A stretch of 64,000 bases of DNA, taken from contig NZ_CP010407.1 in the NCBI RefSeq assembly GCF_000830005.1, forward strand, positions 3,081,001-3,145,000, in the 5' to 3' direction. The stretch comes from Streptomyces vietnamensis (GTDB lineage Bacteria; Actinomycetota; Actinomycetes; Streptomycetales; Streptomycetaceae). The position numbers were made by a program, and so were the translations under genes. Below the pieces are notes generated by a model. The model saw nothing but the letters and a program-made list of their open reading frames with translations, was not told the origin of the DNA and searched no databases. Positions 28,087 to 36,610 of this stretch are shown piece after piece; position 1 is the first letter of the stretch, and every line of letters starts with the position of its first letter.

Positions 28087-29873
28087 ACCGCCGGAGCCAG
28101 GACATGAACTCCGTCGCACACCTCACCCCCGAGCGCTGGGCCGCCGCCAACCGCGCCCTGATCCGCAAGGGCCTCGCCGAGTTCGCCCACGAGCGGCTGC
28201 TCAACCCGAAGGAGCTGGGCGAGGGCCGCTACCAGGTCCTCAGCGACGACGGCGGTACGGAGTACCGCTTCACGGCCGACCGCTTCGCGCTGGACCACTG
28301 GCAGGTCTACCCGGACTCGATCAGCCGCCACCGGGGCGATGAGCAACTCCCGCTGGACGCACTCCAGTTCATAACGGAACTGCGCGGCTCGCTGGGCCTG
28401 ACCGACGAGATCCTCCCGGTCTACCTGGAGGAGATCTCCTCCACCCTGGCCGGTACGGCGTACAAGGCGACCAAGCCGCCCGTGACCTCGGCGGAGCTGG
28501 CCCGCGCCGGGTTCCAGGCGATCGAGACGGGGATGACCGAGGGCCACCCCTGCTTCGTGGCGAACAACGGCCGGCTGGGCTTCGGCGTCGACGAGTACCG
28601 CGCGTACGCCCCGGAGGCGGCGAGCGGGATCCACCTGATCTGGCTGGCGGCGCACCGCGACCGGACCACCTTCACGGCCGGCGCGGGCATCGAGTACGAG
28701 GCCTTCATCCGCGCGGAACTGGGCGACGCGGAGGTGGACGGCTTCGCCGCGACCCTGGCCGCCCGGGGCCTGGACCTGGCGGACTACCTCCTCGTACCGG
28801 CGCACCCCTGGCAGTGGTGGAACAAGCTGTCCGTCACCTTCGCGGCGGAGGTGGCACAGCAGCGCCTGGTGTACCTGGGCGAGGGCGACGACGCGTATCT
28901 GGCGCAGCAGTCGATCCGTACGTTCTTCAACACGACGGACCCGGCGAAGCACTACGTGAAGACGGCTCTCTCCGTCCTCAACATGGGCTTCATGCGGGGC
29001 CTGTCGGCGGCGTACATGGAGGCGACGCCGGCGATCAACGACTGGCTGGCGCAGCTGATCGCCTCGGACGAGGTCTTCGGGGCGGCCCGGTTCTCGATCA
29101 TCAGGGAGCGGGCGGCGGTCGGCTACCGGCACCTGGAGTACGAGGCGGCGACGGACCGCTACTCCCCGTACCGCAAGATGCTGGCGGCGCTCTGGCGCGA
29201 GTCCCCGGTGTCGACGCTCGCGGAGGGCGAGCGCCTGGCGACGATGGCCTCGCTGCTGCACGTGGACCACACGGGCGCGTCGTTCGCGGGGGCACTGATC
29301 AAGGAGTCGGACGAGGAGCCGGCGGTATGGCTCCGCCGATACCTGGACGCGTACCTCCTCCCGGTCCTGCACAGCTTCTACGCGTACGACCTGGTCTACA
29401 TGCCGCACGGCGAGAACGTGATCCTGGTCCTGGACGAGCGGGGTGCGGTCGCACGGGCGATCTTCAAGGACATCGCGGAGGAGATCTGCGTGATGGACCC
29501 GACGGCGGTGCTCCCGCCGGCGGTGGAGCGCATCCGCGCCGAGGTCCCGGAGGACATGAAGCTCCTCTCGGTCTTCACGGACGTCTTCGACTGCTTCTTC
29601 CGCTTCCTGGGCGCGACCCTGGCGGCGGAGGGCGTCCTCGCGGAGGAAGACTTCTGGCGCACGGTGGCGGAGTGCGTGAAGGACTACCAGGCGTCGAAGC
29701 CGGAACTGGCGGAGAAGTTCGCGCGGTACGACATGTTCACGGACACCTTCGCCCTGTCGGCCCTCAACCGCCTCCAGCTCCGCAACAACAAGCAGATGGT
29801 CGACCTGGCGGACCCGTCGGCGGCCCTCCAGCTGGTCGGCGACCTGACGAACCCGATCGCCCGCTTCGCCTGA
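28083..29873 (+). CDS. desD: Desferrioxamine NIS synthetase
   Basis: 596 residues of the IucA/IucC (NRPS-independent siderophore synthetase) family. Motifs include EGHPCFVANNGRLGFG, LVPAHPWQWWNKL, STRTFF-like QQSIRTFFNTTDPAKHYVKTALSVLNMGFMRGLS and DLVYMPHGENVILVLDERGAVARAIFKD, which line the ATP site. It adenylates and oligomerises N-hydroxy-N-succinylcadaverine into desferrioxamine B/E. ATG at 28083 overlaps the desC stop; an in-frame ATG at 28104 is a weaker choice. Last gene of the unit. Confidence 0.95.
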   Translation: MNRRSQDMNSVAHLTPERWAAANRALIRKGLAEFAHERLLNPKELGEGRYQVLSDDGGTEYRFTADRFALDHWQVYPDSISRHRGDEQLPLDALQFITELRGSLGLTDEILPVYLEEISSTLAGTAYKATKPPVTSAELARAGFQAIETGMTEGHPCFVANNGRLGFGVDEYRAYAPEAASGIHLIWLAAHRDRTTFTAGAGIEYEAFIRAELGDAEVDGFAATLAARGLDLADYLLVPAHPWQWWNKLSVTFAAEVAQQRLVYLGEGDDAYLAQQSIRTFFNTTDPAKHYVKTALSVLNMGFMRGLSAAYMEATPAINDWLAQLIASDEVFGAARFSIIRERAAVGYRHLEYEAATDRYSPYRKMLAALWRESPVSTLAEGERLATMASLLHVDHTGASFAGALIKESDEEPAVWLRRYLDAYLLPVLHSFYAYDLVYMPHGENVILVLDERGAVARAIFKDIAEEICVMDPTAVLPPAVERIRAEVPEDMKLLSVFTDVFDCFFRFLGATLAAEGVLAEEDFWRTVAECVKDYQASKPELAEKFARYDMFTDTFALSALNRLQLRNNKQMVDLADPSAALQLVGDLTNPIARFA

Positions 29874-29875
29874 CC

Positions 29876-29936
29876 CCGGATACGTGCGGGCCCCGGCGGA
29901 GTACGGTCCTCCGCCGGGGCTCGCACGTATCCGGGA
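29876..29936 (+). terminator. Long hairpin terminator between desD and converging gene
   Basis: CCCGGATACGTGCG...CGCACGTATCCGGG enclose GGCCCCGGCGGAG/CTCCGCCGGGG, giving a stem of about 27 bp with a six-base loop. No T-run, as is common in Streptomyces. It can stop both desD and the opposing small gene. Confidence 0.8.
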
Positions 29937-30203
29937 TCAGGCCAGGACGTTGCGCAACATGCCTATGAGCACGAAGAAGACGCCGACCGCCGCGAGGCCG
30001 ACCCCGAGCATGGCTGCCGCCTTGACGGGAGTCGGCAGCTGCGTCTTGGCGATCTTCACGTTGGTGACCATGCCCAGGGCACCCACCACGCCGCCTATCG
30101 CGCCGCCGATGAACATCAGTCCCAGCGGGAGCGCGGCGAGAGCCGTCTGCCAGGGGGCGAGCCCGTCGAAGAGCTTCTTCTTCTTGAGCGACGGCTGCGA
30201 CAT
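29937..30203 (-). CDS. Small membrane protein
   Basis: 88 residues: a lysine-rich N-terminus (SLKKKKLFDGL), then two hydrophobic helices (about 21-45 and 62-83) separated by a short charged stretch (NVKIAKTQLPTPVK). No enzymatic motif. ATG at 30203; GGAAGGATC lies just upstream. No function can be assigned. Confidence 0.78.
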   Translation of the reverse strand: MSQPSLKKKKLFDGLAPWQTALAALPLGLMFIGGAIGGVVGALGMVTNVKIAKTQLPTPVKAAAMLGVGLAAVGVFFVLIGMLRNVLA

Positions 30204-30409
30204 GCCTGATCCTTCCGATGGGTCATACGTGCGCAGTCGGCTCGAAGTGAGGGTGCGCGAGAGATGACGCGCCTGATCGGAGCGTGTCCACGGGACCGGT
30301 CCGGCGAGCGCGACGAGATCCTAGCGGGCCCGGTTCCGCGGGGGAACGCCTCGCTCCGGCCCGTCGTTCGAGCCCGAGGACGGCACCGTCCCACCGCCCG
30401 CACTCACGT

Positions 30410-30445
30410 GGAACGCCCGGCCGGGTCTCCCCGGCCGGGCGTTCC
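30410..30445 (-). terminator. Terminator after the hexosaminidase gene
   Basis: A 16-bp perfect stem, GGAACGCCCGGCCGGG (30410-30425) with CCCGGCCGGGCGTTCC (30430-30445), loop TCTC. It begins 16 bases after the stop of the minus-strand hexosaminidase gene. The remainder of 30204-30460 shows nothing else I can name. Confidence 0.82.
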
Positions 30446-30460
30446 GTATCTACGTACCGG

Positions 30461-32101
30461 CTACTCCGCCGGCCACGGCACCTGCGGCGACCGGTAGTAC
30501 GTGATGCCGAGGGCGTCGAAGCGCGGGGCCTGTTCCGCCAGGCGCTCCTTGTACGTGTCCCAGTCGTGGGTCGACGCCGGGGACCAGCCCAGTTCCGCCA
30601 CGCCCGGAAGGCGGGGGAAGGCCATGACGTCGAGGTCTCCCGTGGAGGCGAGGGTCTCGGTCCACAGGGGGGCCTCCACGCCTCGGACGGAGTCCGCCGG
30701 GGCGCCCTGGAGGTACGTCGAGGGGTTCCAGTCGTACGACCTGCGCACCTCGACGTGTCCCGCCCAGGCCAGGCCCAGCGGGGTGTCCTTCGTGTACTTC
30801 ATGTCGAGGTACGTGCGGTCCGCCGGGGACAGGATCAGGCCCGTGCCGTTGCGGGCGGCCGCGGCGACGCGTTCCTTCTCCTCCGCCGGGGTGCGGTCCA
30901 GGCCCCAGTACTGGACGAGGGCGCCCTTCGCCGGGGTGGCGCCGGTGAGCTGGTGCCAGCCGACGACGGTCTTGCCGTACTTGGCGACGATCGGCTGCAC
31001 CCTGTCCATGAAGGCCGCGTAGTCCTCGTGGCTGGTGGAGTGGGCCTCGTCGCCGCCGATGTGGAGGTAGCGGCCCGGGGTGAGCGCGGCGATCTCTCGG
31101 ATCACGTCGTCCGCGAAGTCGTACGTGATCTGCTTCGGCGCGCACAGGGAGCTGAAGCCGACCTTCGTTCCCGTGTAGAGGGGAGGGGCCACGCCGTCGC
31201 AGGTCAGGTCAGCGTACGAGGCGAGGGCGGCGTTCGTGTGGCCCGGCATGTCGATCTCGGGGATCACCTCCTGGTAGCGGGAGGCGGCGTACTCGACGAT
31301 CTCCCGGTACTGCGCCTTGGTGTAGAAGCCGCCGGGGCCGCCGCCGACCTCGGTGGAGCCGCCGTGGGTGGTGAGCCGGGGCCAGGAGTCGACGGCGATG
31401 CGCCAGCCCTGGTCGTCGGAGAGGTGCAGGTGGAGGGTGTTGACCTTGTAGAGGGCGAGCTGGTCGATGTACCGCTTCACCTCGTCGACGGTGAAGAAGT
31501 GGCGGGCGACGTCGAGCATGGCGCCCCGGTAGGCGTAGCGCGGGGTGTCGGTGACGGTGCCGCCGGCGATCTTCCAGGGACCCGGCTGGACGCTCTTGCG
31601 CTCGACGGCGGAGGGGAGCTGCTGGCGGAGGGTCTGGACGCCGCGGAAGAGGCCGGCGGGTTCGCGGGCGGTGAGGGTGAGGCCCTCGGGTGCGGAGGTG
31701 AGCCGGTAGCCCTCGTCGCCGAGGCCGGTCTCGTCGGGGTCGAGGCGGAGCCGGATGCCGCGGCCTGCGGCGCGGTCGTCGACGACGGGCAGCGGGAAGC
31801 CGGTGGCGGGGCGGAGGAGTCCGGCGAGGTAGCGGCCGAGGGCCCGGGACTCGCCGGAGGTCTTGTCGATGCCGATGCGGGTGGCGGCGGTGAGGGTGTA
31901 GGGCTCGCCCTCGGGGGTGACGGAGGCGGGTACGGGCACGATGCGGCCGAGCGGGCGGACCTCGGGCTCGGCTGCGGCTCTGCCGGGTGCCTTGGCGTCG
32001 GCGCCGTCGCCGTCGGCGGCGGCCTCTCCGCAGCCGACTCCGGCGGTCGCGAACAGGAGCAGGGATCCGATCAGGCACGGAATCGTCATGCGCTGTCTCA
32101 C
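30461..32101 (-). CDS. Beta-N-acetylhexosaminidase, GH20, lipoprotein
   Basis: 546 residues. A lipoprotein signal (RQRMTIPCLIGSLLLFATAGVGC, lipobox AGVGC at about 20-24) suggests anchoring outside the membrane. An N-terminal GH20b domain is followed by the GH20 barrel. GGDEAH near residues 347-354 holds the aspartate-glutamate pair of substrate-assisted catalysis, and HLHLSDDQGWRI and WNPSTYLQG fit the family. It removes terminal GlcNAc from chitin or peptidoglycan oligosaccharides. GTG start at 32101 with AAGGGGAG seven bases upstream. Five 14-bp repeats and a DasR-like site lie in front; glmS lies nearby, divergent. Confidence 0.93.
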   Translation of the reverse strand: MRQRMTIPCLIGSLLLFATAGVGCGEAAADGDGADAKAPGRAAAEPEVRPLGRIVPVPASVTPEGEPYTLTAATRIGIDKTSGESRALGRYLAGLLRPATGFPLPVVDDRAAGRGIRLRLDPDETGLGDEGYRLTSAPEGLTLTAREPAGLFRGVQTLRQQLPSAVERKSVQPGPWKIAGGTVTDTPRYAYRGAMLDVARHFFTVDEVKRYIDQLALYKVNTLHLHLSDDQGWRIAVDSWPRLTTHGGSTEVGGGPGGFYTKAQYREIVEYAASRYQEVIPEIDMPGHTNAALASYADLTCDGVAPPLYTGTKVGFSSLCAPKQITYDFADDVIREIAALTPGRYLHIGGDEAHSTSHEDYAAFMDRVQPIVAKYGKTVVGWHQLTGATPAKGALVQYWGLDRTPAEEKERVAAAARNGTGLILSPADRTYLDMKYTKDTPLGLAWAGHVEVRRSYDWNPSTYLQGAPADSVRGVEAPLWTETLASTGDLDVMAFPRLPGVAELGWSPASTHDWDTYKERLAEQAPRFDALGITYYRSPQVPWPAE

Positions 32102-32114
32102 AGGCGGGCTCCCC

Positions 32115-32184
32115 TTCGGGTGATCAACTTCGGATGATCAGCTTCGGATGATCGACTTCGGGTGATCGACTTCGGGTGATCGAC
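32115..32184. repeat. Five tandem 14-bp repeats in the hexosaminidase leader
   Basis: Five copies of TTCGG(A/G)TGATC(A/G)(A/G)C at 32115, 32129, 32143, 32157 and 32171, all in register. Each contains a GATC. The first copy touches the ribosome site (AAGGGGAG on the minus strand), so the array lies in the 5' untranslated region or promoter of the GH20 gene. Confidence 0.9.
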
Positions 32185-32244
32185 ACGTCCCTCGTTCTGT
32201 ATATCCCTTCGGCGACCATGCGTATCGCGCGCCTTACCGGCGGT

Positions 32245-32260
32245 CAAGGTCTGGACCAAG
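32245..32260. promoter_or_regulatory. DasR-responsive-element-like palindrome
   Basis: CAAGGTCTGGACCAAG resembles the dre consensus A(C/G)TGGTCTAGACCA(C/G)T, keeping GGTCT-x-GACCA. It is about 145 bases upstream of the hexosaminidase GTG. DasR is the GlcNAc-sensing GntR regulator that controls chitin-use genes in Streptomyces, so the context fits. Confidence 0.55.
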
Positions 32261-32350
32261 GAGCCGGTTCCGCGTGTGGATCGCGGCACACCTGCCCGAT
32301 TTCGGGCAGGATTCTTGCTAAGCGCCTGGGTGACCCCTCAGTATTCACGG

Positions 32351-32626
32351 GTGCTCGAACGCCGCCCGTCGCACGACGACCTCATCGACCACCTGGTCCG
32401 CAGCACCGCGCTCCAGCGCGGTGAGGCCGCCCGGGTGGTGCTCGACGTGCTGGCGTACTTCGACGAGACGACCGAGGAGTTCGTCCGCCGCCGCCACCGC
32501 GAACTGCAGTCCGGCGGCGCCGTGAACGCCGAGATCTTCGAACGGATCGCGACGGAGCTGCCGCACCGGGCGGTGGCGCCACCGGAGCTCTCGCTCCGGC
32601 AGCTGCGCCGGATCGTCTACGGCTGA
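32351..32626 (+). CDS. Small conserved hypothetical protein
   Basis: About 91 residues, acidic/basic helical, no membrane segment: HDDLIDHLVRSTALQRGEAARVVLDVLAYFDETTEEFVRRRHREL then PPELSLRQLRRIVYG. GTG at 32351 is chosen because conserved-looking sequence begins there (LERRPSHDD); a GTG at 32330 is also in frame. Neither has a strong ribosome site. It lies 67 bases upstream of glmS on the same strand and may share its transcript. No function recognised. Confidence 0.72.
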   Translation: MLERRPSHDDLIDHLVRSTALQRGEAARVVLDVLAYFDETTEEFVRRRHRELQSGGAVNAEIFERIATELPHRAVAPPELSLRQLRRIVYG

Positions 32627-32693
32627 ATCGTCCGGGGCCGAATCGTCCGCGGCTGAGCAGCACTCATCACTGACCTGGAGGGGTTTCACCTTT

Positions 32694-34511
32694 ATGTGCG
32701 GAATCGTCGGTTACATCGGTAAGCGCGACGTGGCCCCGCTGCTCCTTGAGGGCCTGGCCCGCCTGGAGTACCGCGGCTACGACTCGGCCGGCATGGTCGT
32801 CACCAGCCCGAAGGCCACCGGCCTGAAGGTGGTCAAGGCCAAGGGCCGCGTCCGCGACCTGGAGGCCAAGGTCCCCAAGCGCTTCACCGGCACCACCGGC
32901 ATCGCCCACACCCGCTGGGCCACGCACGGCGCCCCGAGCGACATCAACTCGCACCCGCACCTCGACCCCGAGAACAAGGTCGCGGTCGTCCACAACGGCA
33001 TCGTGGACAACGCCCAGGAGCTCCGCGCCAAGCTGGAGTCCGAGGGCGTCGTCTTCGCCTCCGAGACGGACACCGAGGTCATCACCCACCTCATCGCGCG
33101 CTCCGAGGCCGAGACCCTCGAGGAGAAGGTCCGCGAGGCGCTCAAGCACATCGAGGGCACCTACGGCATCGCCGTGATGCACGCCGACTTCAACGACCGC
33201 ATCGTGGTGGCCCGCAACGGCTCCCCGGTCATCCTCGGCATCGGCGAGAAGGAGATGCTCGTCGCCTCCGACGTCGCCGCCCTGATCGCCCACACCCGCC
33301 AGGTCGTCACCCTGAACGACGGCGAGATGGCCACCCTGAAGGCCGACGACTTCCGCACGTACACCACCTCCGGCGCGTCCACCAACGCCACGCCCGAGAC
33401 CGTGGAGTGGGAGGCCGCCTCCTACGACATGGGCGGCCACGACACGTACATGCACAAGGAGATCTCCGAGCAGCCCGACGCGGTCGACCGCGTGCTGCGC
33501 GGCCGCATCGACGACCGCTTCTCCACCGTGCACCTGGGCGGCCTGAACCTCGACGCCCGCGAGGCCCGCACCATCCGCCGCATCAAGATCCTCGGCTGCG
33601 GCACCTCGTACCACGCCGGCCTCATCGGCGCCGGGCTCATCGAGTCCATGGCCCGCATCCCCGCCGACGCCGAGCCGGCCTCGGAGTTCCGCTACCGCAA
33701 CCCGGTCGTGGACCCCGACACCCTCTACATCGCCGTCTCCCAGTCCGGTGAGACCTACGACGTGCTCGCCGCCGTCCAGGAGCTCAAGCGGAAGGGCGCC
33801 CGCGTCCTCGGCGTCGTCAACGTCGTCGGCTCCGCCATCGCCCGCGAGGCCGACGGCGGCGTGTACGTCCACGCCGGCCCCGAGGTCTGCGTCGTCTCCA
33901 CCAAGTGCTTCACCAACACGGTCACCGCCTTCGCGCTGCTCGCCCTGCACCTGGGCCGCATCCGCGACCTGTCCGTCACCGACGGCAAGCGGATCATCGA
34001 GGGCCTGCGCAAGCTGCCCTCGCAGATCGAGGAGATCCTCAAGACCGAGGAGCAGATCAAGGAGATCGCCGCGGAGTACGCCGGCGCCCAGTCGATGATG
34101 TTCATCGGCCGTGTGCGCGGCTACCCCGTCGCCCTGGAGGCCTCCCTCAAGCTGAAGGAGATCTCCTACATCCACGCCGAGGCGTACCCGGCCTCCGAGC
34201 TGAAGCACGGCCCGCTCGCCCTCATCGAGCCGGCCCTGCCGACCGTCGCGATCGTCCCCGACGACGACCTGCTCGAGAAGAACCGCGCCGCCCTGGAGGA
34301 GATCAAGGCCCGCAGCGGCCGCATCCTCGCCGTCGCGCACCAGCCGCAGCCGAAGGCCGACCACACCATCGTCGTCCCGAAGAACGAGGACGAGCTGGAC
34401 CCGATCCTCATGGGCATCCCGCTCCAGCTCCTCGCCTACCACACGGCGCTCGCCATGGGCCGCGACATCGACAAGCCGCGCAACCTGGCGAAGTCCGTCA
34501 CCGTCGAGTAG
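32694..34511 (+). CDS. glmS: Glutamine-fructose-6-phosphate aminotransferase
   Basis: 605 residues, full length. CGIVGYIG at the very N-terminus supplies the nucleophilic cysteine of the Ntn glutaminase domain, with RWATHGAPSDINSHPH following. Two SIS sugar-isomerase domains occupy the C-terminal half (GCGTSYHAG, SQSGETYDVLAAV, AEAYPASELKHGPLALI, and C-terminal DKPRNLAKSVTVE). It makes glucosamine-6-phosphate for cell-wall precursors. From memory S. coelicolor has two glmS genes and this position is that of glmS2 (SCO2789). GGAGGGG ten bases before the ATG. No glmS ribozyme is apparent in the leader. Confidence 0.95.
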   Translation: MCGIVGYIGKRDVAPLLLEGLARLEYRGYDSAGMVVTSPKATGLKVVKAKGRVRDLEAKVPKRFTGTTGIAHTRWATHGAPSDINSHPHLDPENKVAVVHNGIVDNAQELRAKLESEGVVFASETDTEVITHLIARSEAETLEEKVREALKHIEGTYGIAVMHADFNDRIVVARNGSPVILGIGEKEMLVASDVAALIAHTRQVVTLNDGEMATLKADDFRTYTTSGASTNATPETVEWEAASYDMGGHDTYMHKEISEQPDAVDRVLRGRIDDRFSTVHLGGLNLDAREARTIRRIKILGCGTSYHAGLIGAGLIESMARIPADAEPASEFRYRNPVVDPDTLYIAVSQSGETYDVLAAVQELKRKGARVLGVVNVVGSAIAREADGGVYVHAGPEVCVVSTKCFTNTVTAFALLALHLGRIRDLSVTDGKRIIEGLRKLPSQIEEILKTEEQIKEIAAEYAGAQSMMFIGRVRGYPVALEASLKLKEISYIHAEAYPASELKHGPLALIEPALPTVAIVPDDDLLEKNRAALEEIKARSGRILAVAHQPQPKADHTIVVPKNEDELDPILMGIPLQLLAYHTALAMGRDIDKPRNLAKSVTVE

Positions 34512-34558
34512 GCCCACCCGGCCCCTCTCGGCCGTCGCGCAGGCCTCCCAGCCGTCGC

Positions 34559-34629
34559 GGCCGAGGCGGGGCGCCGGGCCTGTCCCCCGGCGCCCCGCCC
34601 CTCCGGGCCTGTCCCCCGGAGCCTCGGCC
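34559..34629 (+). other. Twin hairpins with identical loops after glmS
   Basis: Hairpin 1 pairs 34565-34578 with 34586-34599 (14 bp); hairpin 2 pairs 34601-34607 with 34615-34621 (7 bp). Both have the loop CCTGTCC. An outer GGCCGAGGC/GCCTCGGCC stem (34559-34567 with 34621-34629) could close them, at the cost of a few pairs in each. Probably tandem GC-rich terminators. Confidence 0.6.
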
Positions 34630-34637
34630 GGACACCA

Positions 34638-34680
34638 CAGCGGTCCCCGTGCACACACCTCCCGTGCACGGGGACCGCTG
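34638..34680. terminator. Bidirectional terminator between glmS and converging gene
   Basis: A 17-bp perfect stem, CAGCGGTCCCCGTGCAC (34638-34654) with GTGCACGGGGACCGCTG (34664-34680), nine-base loop, followed by CGTTTCC. Confidence 0.85.
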
Positions 34681-34704
34681 CGTTTCCTGTCGTACGGGTG
34701 GAAC

Positions 34705-35265
34705 TCAGCCCGCGGCCGGGGCGCCCGACGCGCGGCGCAGGGCCGTCGGCCAGCCGGCGACCGCGGCCGTGGCGCCGTACCAGGCGACCAGACCCGCGAC
34801 GGCGGCGACCCAGCCGCCCGCCTTCCCGAGACCGCTGTTGTCGGCCATGGCTCCGATGCCGAGCAGCAGCAGCGCGACGAACAGCAGCCCGTACACGCCC
34901 TGTCCGAAGAGTCCGCTGCCCGAGGAGGCCATGGTCAGCGTGAGCGCGAGGAGCGCCCACAGGAGCAGGAAGAGCCCCATGGCGTCGGCCGAGGCGTGCC
35001 CGCCGGCGCCGCTGCCCCAGGTGAACCAGAAGGCGCCGAGCGCCGCGTACGCCGTGCCTTCGCCCTTGTCGCCCGCGCGCAGCGCGAGCAGTCCGACGAG
35101 GAAGAGCGTCACGCCGCCGACCCAGGTGGCGAGACCCGCGGCATCCGCTGCCGCGACGTTGTCGATGACACCGGTTCCGCCCAGGCCGAAGGCCAGCAGG
35201 GTCAGTCCGAGTGCCAGGTGGCCGAGCGTGGAGGTGGTGTTTCCCGCGGCGACTTCGTTGTTCAC
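34705..35265 (-). CDS. GPR1/FUN34/YaaH-like membrane protein
   Basis: 186 residues with six predicted membrane helices (HLALGLTLLAFGL, ATWVGGVTLFLVGLLAL, AYAALGAFWFTWG, MGLFLLLWALLALTLTMA, GVYGLLFVALLLLGIGAM, GGWVAAVAGLVAWYGATAAV). This size and topology, with GAFWFTWG in helix three, match the acetate/succinate uptake family. The first helix lacks a clean NPAPLG motif (here NTTSTLGHLALG), so substrate transport is uncertain. GTG start with AAGGGAG six bases upstream. Bases 35266-35428 carry no gene. Confidence 0.8.
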   Translation of the reverse strand: MNNEVAAGNTTSTLGHLALGLTLLAFGLGGTGVIDNVAAADAAGLATWVGGVTLFLVGLLALRAGDKGEGTAYAALGAFWFTWGSGAGGHASADAMGLFLLLWALLALTLTMASSGSGLFGQGVYGLLFVALLLLGIGAMADNSGLGKAGGWVAAVAGLVAWYGATAAVAGWPTALRRASGAPAAG

Positions 35266-35428
35266 GGCGGGCTCCCTTCAGGTGTGCAGTTGTCCTGCGT
35301 GAGCTGCTGTGTTCCGGTGACCTTTATGTACCCTTCACAAGCGCACAATTCACCTGAGGAAGGCCGAATTTATGGCCGGATGACGGCAGTTGAGGGAGTG
35401 ACCTGACGGGCCGTGGGGAGCTGCGGGG

Positions 35429-35950
35429 TTACGGGATGACGATGACCGGCCGCTGGGCGCGGCGCGCGAGGCGGCCGGCGACCGAGCCGAAGATCCGGCC
35501 GACGATCCCGTGCGTGGAGCCGACCACGATCGCGTCGGCCGAATACTCCCGGCCGACCTCCTCCAGCTCGTGGCAGATGTCCCCGCCGCGCTCGACCAGG
35601 ATCCACGGCACCTCGGAGAGGTGGTCGGCGCAGGCCAGTTCCAGACCGAGGACCTCGGTGCGGTGGTCGGGCACGTCGACGAAGACCGGGGGCTCGCAGC
35701 CGGCCCACACCGTGGTGGGCAGCCGGTTGGCCACGTGCACGATGATCAGGCCCGATCCGGAGCGGCGGGCCATGCCGATGGCGTACGCGAGGGCGCGCTC
35801 ACTGGACATGGAACCGTCGAAGCCGACGACCACCCCGTGCCGGAAGGCCGGGTCGCAGGCATGACGTGGCTGTTCTACCGCGAGGGGGTCGACCGTGGAA
35901 TCGGCGACGCGCTTGCGGTCCGCGGGTTCGGGGAATTCGTGACCGGCCAT
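35429..35950 (-). CDS. Universal stress protein (UspA family)
   Basis: 173 residues, a single Usp domain (about 38-172). GVVVGFDGSMSSERALAYAIGMA begins the fold, and VVGSTHGIVGRIFGSVAGRLARRAQRPVIVIP is the ATP-binding G-x2-G-x9-GS loop. The ~35-residue N-terminal extension is unstructured. Family members help cells survive starvation or oxidative stress, often by binding ATP. ATG at 35950 is preferred over upstream in-frame codons because the extension is arginine-rich shadow sequence. The ribosome site is weak. Confidence 0.88.
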   Translation of the reverse strand: MAGHEFPEPADRKRVADSTVDPLAVEQPRHACDPAFRHGVVVGFDGSMSSERALAYAIGMARRSGSGLIIVHVANRLPTTVWAGCEPPVFVDVPDHRTEVLGLELACADHLSEVPWILVERGGDICHELEEVGREYSADAIVVGSTHGIVGRIFGSVAGRLARRAQRPVIVIP

Positions 35951-36610
35951 CGGTGTCTCGGCGAAGAAGGTCCTCGTGGGAAGGGACGGGGAAAGGGGGG
36001 ACGAACGACGGGTGGCGGCGGAGCTGTGTCCGGGAATCATCTTCCCAAGCCCATACCCCCAAGGGTACGGCGACACTCCTCTCCTGCCCAGAGCCCGCCG
36101 TGCCACACCCGGCGTGCCCGCCGCTCGCGCGCGGCGTTCCAGGGAGCATGCACGAGGGGTTCGGGATCTGGCAATGCCGGATGTGCCCTACAGGCGTCCG
36201 TACGGGGGCCAAACGGACGTCGCCGAGAGTGACCGGAACGTTCCGCTCCTCGTTGCCACAGGTCCAGCCCACCGTCGTCACGGATCACAGCCCCCATCGC
36301 AGCCCCGCCGCCGCCCGACCGATGCCCCATCGCAGCCCCGCCGCCGCCCGACCGATGCCCCATCGCAGCCCCGCCGCCGCCCGACCGATGCCCCCATCGC
36401 AGCCCCGCCGCCGCCCGACCACCGCCCGGTCGCCGCCCGACCGATGCCCCGCCCTCGCCCGACCGCAGCCCCGCCGTCGTCACGGACGGCCGACCCGCCC
36501 TCACCCCACCGTCACCGCGGACCGCCGCCCCACCGCAGCTCCGTCACCGCCACAGACCGCTGCCCCCACCGCCACCACAGACCCGTCCCACCGTCGCAGG
36601 GAGACCGCCC
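35951..36610. other. 660-base gene-free region with tandem repeats
   Basis: Lies between the universal stress protein and the small membrane-protein gene. Long frames cross it on both strands but they read through low-complexity proline/arginine repeats and have no ribosome sites, so I reject them as genes. It holds the 33-bp array described separately and degenerate continuations of it to about 36560. The stress-gene promoter should lie near 35951-36060. Confidence 0.7.
36292..36420. repeat. Tandem 33-bp repeat array, 3.9 copies
   Basis: Copies start at 36292, 36325, 36358 and 36392 (one extra C before the last). The unit runs CCCCATCGCAGCCCC, then GCCGCCGCCCGACCGATG. Decayed half-units continue downstream. 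No spacers, so this is not CRISPR. Confidence 0.92.

Noticed and set aside
32627..32693. glmS ribozyme or riboswitch in the glmS leader
   Set aside because: Only 67 bases separate glmS from the gene before it and nothing resembles the ribozyme core.
36292..36420. Possible CRISPR array
   Set aside because: Units are directly abutting with no unique spacers and no cas genes are present.
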